Shown here: positions 1-5,196 of the stretch, one piece after another | Layout of the letters: every line of letters begins with the position of its first letter | How positions within the stretch are numbered: the first letter of the stretch is position 1 | Source: Chloroflexota bacterium | GTDB lineage: Bacteria; Chloroflexota; Anaerolineae; DTPP01 | Length of the DNA stretch: 11,876 bases | Direction: 5' to 3' | NCBI GenBank assembly: GCA_012514615.1 | Contig: JAAYZY010000238.1 | Coordinates: 1-11,876, forward strand | Position numbers and translations under genes: made by a program | Notes under the pieces: generated by a model | What the model saw: only the letters and a program-made list of their open reading frames with translations | Databases searched by the model: none | Told to the model about the DNA's origin: nothing

Positions 1-2
1 CG

Positions 3-1721
3 CTACAGCCGTCTCAGGGTCTCTTCGATGGCGGCGGTGGCTTCGGCCAGCGCATGGCAAACGCGGTTGCGCTCCCGCACCAGGCGTGTCTCCAGCAGGC
101 GGAAGGGGTGGCTCCTCGGCGCCAGGGCGGCCAGTTCGGCCACCGCCTGCAGGCCGGGCAGCGGCGGGATCGGCACGGCCGGGCTCTGGTGGAAGCGGTC
201 GGCGGAGCTGTAGCTCACCGGCACCAGCAGTCGGCTCAGACGCATGAAGCAGGCGTTGACGGCGGCGGCGCGGGGGTCGGCGGCCGATGCAGCGCTGCGG
301 CCCACCGCCTGGGCCACGTTCATCAGGGCGCTGGCCCGCGCCCGCAGGGCTGCGGCCTGGACCAGCGCCGGGCCTAGGTCCAAGGCCGCGCCGGCCTGGG
401 CCTGCAGCCCCTCCAGCATCGCCAGGAATTCATCGGCCACGTCCACGAAGTCCAGCGGCAGCACCGGTCGGGTGACGAAGCGGGCCACGGCCAGGGCGTA
501 GGCCTGCGTATCCCGCACCAGGTTGGCCTCGGCGATCTGCTCCATGGTGTCGTGTTCGGTGTGCCACCACCAGCCAGCGCTGCCATCTGGCTGTGAGGAG
601 ACGTTCATGAACAGCGAGGGCATCCCCACGCCCCAGAACGACTGGTCCCCGGCGCGGCTCATGCGGTGGCCGGCGTAGTCCTGCCCGGTCAGCTCCTTGA
701 TGAGGTCTGTGGCCATGCGGCGCGTCTCGGCCATGCAGGGAGCCGTGGTGAAGTTGTCGGCGCCGTGGGCCCCGGTACCGTCCACGTTGATGTGCACCAC
801 GGCGTTCTGCTCCAGGTCGGCCCAGCAGTGGTCGGCGTACCAGGTGGAGCCGGCGTAGCGCCCGTGGGAGTGCCCCGACCAGAAGGCCAGGCGTAGGCCC
901 CTTTGCCAATGGGCTCGCTCCTGGGCCAGTACGTTGGCCACCTCTACCATGGTGGCGTTGGCCCCGCCGTTGTCCATGGCCCCGTGCCACCACGAATCCA
1001 CGTGGCCGCTGAGGAGCACATAGCGCGGGGTGGGCCAAGGCGCGGGAAGGTCGGCCACCAGCAGCGGCAGCATCTTCCAGCCGGTCTCTACCTGGGCGTG
1101 CAGGCGCAGGCGCAGCGGCCCCTGGGCCAAGAGCGCCCGCAGGCGCGCCCCTGCCGGCGCCGGCACCGACACCACCGGGATCTGGGGCAGCCGCGGCTCC
1201 GTCTCTGGCGTGGGGTTGCCCCACACCGTAGAAACGATCATCTGGTGCAGATACTCGTCGCTGACGGCGACCACGGCCACGCAGCCCTGGGCTTCGGCCA
1301 AGGCCACCGTCTCAGGCATGGCCAACCCCTCCAGGATGGCCACCCGCCCGCGCACATCCACCTGCCGGTAGCCGGCCGGGGCGCTCGCGCCCACGTAGAC
1401 CGCCTCGGCCGCCAGGCCCTCAGGCGGCGTGGAGGCAGCCATGGCGTGGGGGATGCTGGGACCGATCTCTTCGCCGCTCCCCTCCACGGTGATGCTGGAC
1501 TCGTCCGGCCAACTGACGTAGCCGGGGTGCTCCAGCAGGCGCGTCCGGTACCCCAGGCGCGCCATCTCCTGCTGGATGTCGGCGAAGACCTGCCGCTCGT
1601 CGGCGTTGCCCGAAAGGCGGATGCCGGCCGCGGTCATCCTGTTGTAGTCCATGAGCCGAGGGCCCGAGATGGCCGCCAGAAGGCGGGCTTCCAGGGCCTG
1701 AAGGCGCTGTCGTGTGGTCAT
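3..1721 (-). CDS. M28-family metallopeptidase homologue with PA-like insert and altered Glu-Glu motif
   Basis: 572-aa protein, complete; TAG stop at 5-3. The start is ATG at 1721 because a GGAGG lies 6 nt upstream; the open frame runs 51 codons further upstream, but that extension is low-complexity and crosses a promoter. No signal peptide or membrane segment is visible, so it is probably cytoplasmic. Residues about 105-215 look like a PA-type insert. The M28 peptidase core follows: H240 and D250 (GHVDSWWHGAMDNGG), D314 (INVDGTG) and H387 (WWHTEHDT) match four of the five di-zinc ligands. The usual GEE motif, which holds the catalytic base and the fifth ligand, is replaced by G283-H284-S285-H286 before GRYAGS. 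The last 150 residues are helical and unassigned. It is the last gene of the racemase/dehydrogenase cluster but has its own promoter. It could be an aminopeptidase or a hydrolase of N-acyl or other amide substrates. The fold is secure, the activity is not. Confidence 0.85.
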   Translation of the reverse strand: MTTRQRLQALEARLLAAISGPRLMDYNRMTAAGIRLSGNADERQVFADIQQEMARLGYRTRLLEHPGYVSWPDESSITVEGSGEEIGPSIPHAMAASTPPEGLAAEAVYVGASAPAGYRQVDVRGRVAILEGLAMPETVALAEAQGCVAVVAVSDEYLHQMIVSTVWGNPTPETEPRLPQIPVVSVPAPAGARLRALLAQGPLRLRLHAQVETGWKMLPLLVADLPAPWPTPRYVLLSGHVDSWWHGAMDNGGANATMVEVANVLAQERAHWQRGLRLAFWSGHSHGRYAGSTWYADHCWADLEQNAVVHINVDGTGAHGADNFTTAPCMAETRRMATDLIKELTGQDYAGHRMSRAGDQSFWGVGMPSLFMNVSSQPDGSAGWWWHTEHDTMEQIAEANLVRDTQAYALAVARFVTRPVLPLDFVDVADEFLAMLEGLQAQAGAALDLGPALVQAAALRARASALMNVAQAVGRSAASAADPRAAAVNACFMRLSRLLVPVSYSSADRFHQSPAVPIPPLPGLQAVAELAALAPRSHPFRLLETRLVRERNRVCHALAEATAAIEETLRRL

Positions 1722-1757
1722 GGGTTTCCTCCCCTTGGTGGCGATGCCAGCGGCTCT

Positions 1758-1786
1758 ATGATAGCACCGCCGGCCTGCCCAGGCAA
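1758..1786 (-). promoter_or_regulatory. Predicted sigma70 promoter for the M28 gene
   Basis: Read on the minus strand: -35 TTGCCT (1786-1781), 17-nt spacer, -10 TATCAT (1763-1758). The start site would fall near 1751, giving a leader of about 30 nt before ATG at 1721. It lies downstream of the 32-bp palindrome, so the peptidase gene can be transcribed independently of the dehydrogenase. The -35 matches 4 of 6 consensus bases and the -10 matches 5 of 6. This is prediction only. Confidence 0.5.
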
Positions 1787-1876
1787 ACAAGGCCGCCGAG
1801 GGCCGGCAGCCGGTCTTCGCTGGCGAACGAGGGTGCCGCTTTGGCCGGTCGGGGCTGGCAGGGGGGGTGAACAACG

Positions 1877-1908
1877 ACGTAGGGGCGAGGCGCGCCTCGC
1901 CCCTACGT
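1877..1908. repeat. Perfect 32-bp palindrome, REP-like
   Basis: The arm ACGTAGGGGCGAGGCG (1877-1892) is followed without spacer by its exact reverse complement (1893-1908). It begins 12 nt past the stop codon of the dehydrogenase gene and lies upstream of the M28 promoter. Palindromes with a GTAGGGGCG core recur between genes in Chloroflexota and some other phyla, from general recall; copy number cannot be seen from this window. As RNA it could form a very stable hairpin at the 3' end of the dehydrogenase transcript. No U-run follows, so it is not a classical intrinsic terminator. Confidence 0.85.
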
Positions 1909-1920
1909 TAGCAGTGGGGG

Positions 1921-2928
1921 TTAGCGCAGGTCGATGGCCGGCGGCTCGCCCGCCAAGATGCGCTGCACTTCTTCCAGGCCGACGGCGAGTTCGCCCAGGC
2001 GGGCGCTGCCGGTGCCGCCGCCGATGTGCGGCATGAGGATCACGTTGTCCAGGTCGCACAGAGGGCTGTCGAACGGCAGCGGCTCGTAGGTGAAGACATC
2101 CAGGCCGGCGCCGGCGATCTGGCAGGTGGCCAGGGCCTCGATGAGGGCGTCCTCGTCCACCACGCCGCCGCGGCAGGTGTTCACCAGATAGGCGCTGGGC
2201 TTCATCATGGCCAGCTGCTCGCGGCCGATGAGCTTGTCAGTTTCCGGCGTCAGGGGCACGGTGACGTAGACGTAGTCGCTCTCGGCCAGCAGAGTGTTCA
2301 GTTCGCGGTATTCGGCGTGGGTGCGCTGCTCCAGCTCCGGCGAGAGGGGGGTGCGCTTGTGGTAGGTGATGCGCATGCCCATGACGTGGGCGCGCAGGGC
2401 CAGCTCAAAGCCGATCTCGCCCATGCCGATGATGCCCACGGTCTTGCCCCGCACTTCGTGCAGGCGGGCGTGGGCCATCCACTGAAAGGCGTGCTTGCGC
2501 TGGGAGGTCAGCTCCGGCTTCAGGCCGCGCAGGCGGTAGGCGCCGCTGATCACCGACTCGTGCATGATGAGCAGGTCCTTGCTCAGGGCAAGGATCAGGG
2601 TCATGGCCAGCTCGGCCACGCAGTTGGGGCCTTTGCGGGGCACGGAGGCGAAGACCAGGCCGCGCCCGCGCACGGCTTGGGCGTCCACGTTGCTGTAGTT
2701 GCGGCCCAGCTTGACCACGGCCTTCAGGTTGGGCAGCGCCTTCAGCAGGGCGGCGTCCACCGGCGCAGCGTCGGTGACCACGGCGGCGACGGCCGGCCCG
2801 GCCAGCGACAAGGCGTTGTGGGTCTCGTCAACGCACAGCAGGTCCATCCCGTCGAAGCGGGCGGCTGCATCTTTGAGCGCGCCGGCATAGCCGGCGTCCA
2901 GGATGAGCACGGTGGGGCGTGCGGTCAT
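1921..2928 (-). CDS. D-isomer-specific 2-hydroxyacid dehydrogenase
   Basis: 335-aa protein of the D-2-hydroxyacid dehydrogenase / phosphoglycerate dehydrogenase family, which interconverts 2-oxoacids and D-2-hydroxyacids with NAD(P). ATG at 2928 has GAGGAGG 8 nt upstream; stop TAA. The Rossmann motif GMGEIG is at 168-173. The catalytic triad is visible: R253 (NTCRGG), E282 (YEP) and H301 (PHIGGGT). After the second strand of the nucleotide domain the sequence is YHKRTPL (189-195), with basic residues where NAD-specific members have Asp, so NADP(H) preference is inferred. The substrate loop VPRKGPNCVAE (96-106) deviates from the usual VPGxNxxxVAE, and the protein lacks the C-terminal ACT-type domain of long SerA forms. 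It follows the racemase gene after 37 nt and probably shares its transcript. Exact substrate unknown; glyoxylate/hydroxypyruvate reductase-like is one possibility. Confidence 0.92.
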   Translation of the reverse strand: MTARPTVLILDAGYAGALKDAAARFDGMDLLCVDETHNALSLAGPAVAAVVTDAAPVDAALLKALPNLKAVVKLGRNYSNVDAQAVRGRGLVFASVPRKGPNCVAELAMTLILALSKDLLIMHESVISGAYRLRGLKPELTSQRKHAFQWMAHARLHEVRGKTVGIIGMGEIGFELALRAHVMGMRITYHKRTPLSPELEQRTHAEYRELNTLLAESDYVYVTVPLTPETDKLIGREQLAMMKPSAYLVNTCRGGVVDEDALIEALATCQIAGAGLDVFTYEPLPFDSPLCDLDNVILMPHIGGGTGSARLGELAVGLEEVQRILAGEPPAIDLR

Positions 2929-2967
2929 GGGGTAATCCTCCTCAAGAAGGTGATTCTGGCCTGTAGG

Positions 2968-3678
2968 CTACTTGAACTCTTTGGGCGCCGGCGGGGCGTA
3001 GAGGCCCACGCGGCTGTGGGTCTGCTTCATGTCCACGATGGCTTCGGCCACCTTCAAGGAGACCGTCATGGGGTCCAGCACCGGGATGCCCAGCTCGCGC
3101 TGGATCTCGTCGCTGTAGCCGGCCATGGCCGCGCAGCCCATGATGATCACCTCGGCATGATCCTCTTCGATCATCTGGCGAGCCAGGGCCATACCCAGGG
3201 CCTGGGTCCCTTTGGGGTCGGCGTTCAGCTCGGCCACGCCTAGGCCCAAGGGCCGCACCGAGGCCAAGCGCTCCATGAGGCCGTAGCGGCGGATGTGGCG
3301 CACCTTCATGGGTACGCGGGGCGCCTTTTCGGTCATGATGCCGAACTTCTCGCCCAACACCAGGGCCATGGCCAGGGTCGGCTCTTCCATGCCCAGCACC
3401 GGGATGGCTGAGACCTCCCGCGCCGCCTCCACGCCCACTTCGCAGAAGCAGGCCAGGATAATGGCGTCGTACTGGCCCTCTTCGTTGGCCTTCTTCACCA
3501 GGTCGATGGTGGGGGCGATGGCGTAGGCCTCGTCGAACGACGATTCAATGGTCACTGGCCCGTGCTCTGGGCAGATGGCCGTGATCTCGCAGTCGCTGCG
3601 CTTGACCTTCTGGGCCACCGCACGCACCTTGTCGGTGATGGCCTGGGAGGTGTTCGGGTTGATGATCAGGATTCGCAT
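2968..3678 (-). CDS. Asp/Glu/hydantoin racemase family protein
   Basis: 236-aa cofactor-independent racemase of the Asp/Glu/hydantoin family, the usual length for hydantoin racemases. The N-terminus MRILIINPNTS is the family's opening strand and Asn-Pro-Asn-Thr motif. The two catalytic cysteines are C77 (ILACFCE) and C182 (MGCAAMAG); these enzymes use a two-cysteine acid/base pair to invert the alpha carbon. The ACFCE motif has an extra Cys79 and lacks the more usual Asp-Pro-Gly that follows the first cysteine. ATG at 3678 lies inside the end of the upstream regulator gene (13-nt overlap), with GGAG 8 nt ahead, which points to translational coupling. No hydantoinase or carbamoylase gene is in the window, so the substrate may be another amino-acid derivative or a malate-like acid (the maleate isomerase/decarboxylase superfamily is related). 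Family call firm, substrate open. Confidence 0.9.
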   Translation of the reverse strand: MRILIINPNTSQAITDKVRAVAQKVKRSDCEITAICPEHGPVTIESSFDEAYAIAPTIDLVKKANEEGQYDAIILACFCEVGVEAAREVSAIPVLGMEEPTLAMALVLGEKFGIMTEKAPRVPMKVRHIRRYGLMERLASVRPLGLGVAELNADPKGTQALGMALARQMIEEDHAEVIIMGCAAMAGYSDEIQRELGIPVLDPMTVSLKVAEAIVDMKQTHSRVGLYAPPAPKEFK

Positions 3679-4382
3679 GGTGTCTTCTCCGTGGAAGTGA
3701 GGGTAGAGGCAGGCAGCGCTCGACGGGCGCGCTGCTCAGCATCCAAGATGTGGGCTCGCAGCCGGTCTTCGGCTTCGGGCAGGGAGCGGGCCCGCAGCGC
3801 CTCCAGAAGCTGCTGGTGTAGGCGGGCCGGCTGCTCAGCCGAAGTGTAGTGCGTCTGCGTGGTGACGCCGATGAGAAGCTGGATCTGCACGCACATGCTC
3901 TGCCAGGCGTCGTAGAGCCGACTGTGGTCGGCGGCGCGCACGATGCATTCGTGGAAGGAGAGGTCCAGGGTCACCTGCTGCTGCGGCGAGGGCAAGTGGT
4001 CGGGGAGGGCGGTCATCTCTTCCACGATGTGCTGCATCTCGTCCATGCCCTCGGCCGTCAGGCGGGGGATGGCCCGCGCCAGGGCGCCGATCTCCAACAG
4101 CAGGCGCAGCGAGTAGACCTCCCGAATATCCTTCTCGGTGAAGCTGACCACGTAGTAGCCCCGGCGGGGGACATTGGTCACCAGGCCCGACTGCTCCAGA
4201 GCGGCCAAAGCCTCCCGCACCGGGGCTCGGCTCACGCCCAGCTGGGCGGCGATGGCGGTCTCCACCAACCGTTCGCCCGGTTCGTAGACGCCGCTGAGGA
4301 CGGCGTCGCGCACCTTCTGCTCGATATGGTCTCGCAGGTTGAGGACGTTCAGCGGGCGGAGCTGTGGGGTATCGGTGGCCAT
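3666..4382 (-). CDS. GntR-family (FadR/FCD subfamily) transcriptional regulator
   Basis: 238-aa regulator with a winged helix-turn-helix at about 15-80 (ERLVETAIAAQLGVSRAPVREALAALE is the typical GntR recognition region) and a helical FCD effector domain at about 85-220. The FCD metal/ligand residues are all present: D140 and H144 (LDLSFHE), H189 (LHQQLLEAL) and H211 (AHI). Such domains usually bind a small carboxylate through the metal, which fits control of the downstream racemase/dehydrogenase genes. ATG at 4382 has GAGGAG 8 nt upstream; TGA at 3668-3666 overlaps the racemase start. A strong promoter and a GTCGAC-centred site lie just upstream, so autorepression relieved by a pathway carboxylate is the likely mode. 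Effector unknown. Confidence 0.95.
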   Translation of the reverse strand: MATDTPQLRPLNVLNLRDHIEQKVRDAVLSGVYEPGERLVETAIAAQLGVSRAPVREALAALEQSGLVTNVPRRGYYVVSFTEKDIREVYSLRLLLEIGALARAIPRLTAEGMDEMQHIVEEMTALPDHLPSPQQQVTLDLSFHECIVRAADHSRLYDAWQSMCVQIQLLIGVTTQTHYTSAEQPARLHQQLLEALRARSLPEAEDRLRAHILDAEQRARRALPASTLTSTEKTPCES

Positions 4383-4425
4383 AGGCGCGTCTCCTCGCTC
4401 CTAACAGGGCACTGACAACCAGTCG

Positions 4426-4437
4426 ATTGTCGACGAA
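4426..4437. promoter_or_regulatory. Candidate operator for the GntR/FCD regulator
   Basis: ATTGTCGACGAA is a near-palindrome centred on GTCGAC (8 of 10 positions symmetrical over 4427-4436), of the T-GT-N-AC-A type bound by many FCD-subfamily GntR proteins. It lies about +6 to +17 relative to the start site predicted from the adjacent promoter and 44 nt upstream of the regulator ATG, a position suited to repression. A second, looser inverted repeat, GACAA (4414-4418) with TTGTC (4427-4431), overlaps it. No binding data; inferred from position and symmetry. Confidence 0.45.
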
Positions 4438-4449
4438 GGTCATTTGCCC

Positions 4450-4478
4450 ATTCTATCACAGCGAAGCAGTACCGTCAA
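4450..4478 (-). promoter_or_regulatory. Strong predicted sigma70 promoter of the GntR-racemase-dehydrogenase operon
   Basis: Minus strand: -35 TTGACG (4478-4473), 17-nt spacer, -10 TAGAAT (4455-4450) preceded by TGA, giving an extended -10. Five of six bases match consensus in each hexamer. Predicted start site near 4443, leader about 60 nt. The candidate operator sits immediately downstream. Confidence 0.7.
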
Positions 4479-4566
4479 GTTGGCGGCGACGCGCCCAAGC
4501 CCAGCGGGGATGAGGGCTCGACGGAGGGCCAGGCCGGGGGCAGAGCCGCAGCCCCAGGGGCCGCGC

Positions 4567-4599
4567 CGGCTGGAGGGGGAGGCCACGCCCCTCCAGCCG
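4567..4599. terminator. GC-rich hairpin downstream of the yccF-like gene
   Basis: A 12-bp perfect stem (4567-4578 pairs with 4588-4599) with a 9-nt loop begins 11 nt after the stop codon of the YccF gene on the minus strand. It could stop or stabilise that transcript ahead of the GntR promoter. No T-run follows in the direction of transcription, so it is not a canonical intrinsic terminator. The remaining sequence between 4479 and 4566 is GC-rich with no gene that I can support. Confidence 0.4.
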
Positions 4600-4610
4600 C
4601 GGCGTTGGGG

Positions 4611-5033
4611 CTAGCGGTGCAGCGAGACGATGGCTGGCACGCGGTCGAACATCCAGAAGCCCAGAGGCAGGCCCACCACCGTGGCGCAGAGCAGGAAGGC
4701 CGCTTCCATCCAGATGGCGCTGAACCACCAGCCGATGAGCAAGAAGTAGAGCGCCCGCAGCAACAAGGGCGCCTGTTGCGGGCTCCCTGGCAGGATCTGC
4801 AGGTTGTTGCCCACCGTGCGGACGGTGAGGGGCTGTCCCTGGCCCCGCAAGGCCACAATCTGGGGCAGCGCGTTCAGCATCTTCACCGCCACGGGGATGC
4901 CTACGATGGTGACCATCAGCACCCAGGCGATGACCACCCAAGCCTGGCCGAGCCAGGCGCCGACGAAGAAAAACCACAGCAGCTGAATCAGGCAGCCGGG
5001 GCTCTCTTGGGACTTCACCACAACGGTACTCAT
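4611..5033 (-). CDS. YccF-family inner-membrane protein
   Basis: 140-aa protein with two similar hydrophobic units, each ending in the family signature: TIVGIPVAVKMLNALPQIVAL (about 12-63) and TVVGLPLGFWMFDRVPAIVSL (about 90-138). The repeated T-x-x-G-[IL]-P motif and tryptophan-rich membrane segments identify the YccF domain (formerly DUF307). The start is ATG at 5033, with AGGAGG 9 nt upstream; the frame continues upstream but antisense to the transketolase start, so that extension is rejected. It is predicted to be an integral cytoplasmic-membrane protein. The family has no settled function. It is transcribed divergently from transketolase; no convincing promoter was found for it (only a TATAGA hexamer with a poor -35). 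Confidence 0.9.
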   Translation of the reverse strand: MSTVVVKSQESPGCLIQLLWFFFVGAWLGQAWVVIAWVLMVTIVGIPVAVKMLNALPQIVALRGQGQPLTVRTVGNNLQILPGSPQQAPLLLRALYFLLIGWWFSAIWMEAAFLLCATVVGLPLGFWMFDRVPAIVSLHR

Positions 5034-5140
5034 CGATTCTTCCCTCCTGTACTTGTCATCAGCCGCCCGCCTCGCGGCCAGCGGGAGATGGCTACCCTCT
5101 ATACGCAGGCCCACCCCCGCAGGTTGCGTCTCGGCCTCGG

Positions 5141-5169
5141 TTGACAGATGGCCTGTTTGCAGGTAGCAT
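5141..5169 (+). promoter_or_regulatory. Predicted sigma70 promoter for transketolase-GNAT
   Basis: TTGACA (5141-5146, perfect -35), 17-nt spacer, TAGCAT (5164-5169, 4 of 6). The start site would be near 5176, giving a short leader of about 21 nt that contains the GGAGG (5186-5190) ahead of ATG at 5197. It lies in the 163-nt divergent region shared with the YccF gene. Confidence 0.65.
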
Positions 5170-5196
5170 ACTCCCGAACCCACGTGGAGGATCAGC

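Noticed and set aside
1722..1874. 51-codon N-terminal extension of the M28 gene
   Set aside because: Arg/Pro-rich, no Shine-Dalgarno, covers a predicted promoter, and the internal ATG at 1721 has a good GGAGG.
903..2036. 377-codon plus-strand open frame
   Set aside because: Antisense to the M28 and dehydrogenase genes; His/Gly/Arg-rich composition typical of GC-driven shadow frames, no domain recognisable, no ribosome binding site.
2026..3243. 405-codon plus-strand open frame
   Set aside because: Antisense to well-identified dehydrogenase and racemase genes; repetitive Gly-Gln-His-Val composition from the reverse reading of GC-rich codons.
2968..3678. Glutamate racemase (MurI) for cell-wall synthesis
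   Set aside because: The INPNTS start, cysteine contexts (ACFCE, MGCAAM) and catabolic neighbours fit the hydantoin/Asp-Glu racemase branch rather than MurI.
4567..4599. Hairpin as a canonical Rho-independent terminator
   Set aside because: The stem is strong but no T-run follows on the minus strand; kept only as a terminator-like hairpin at low confidence.
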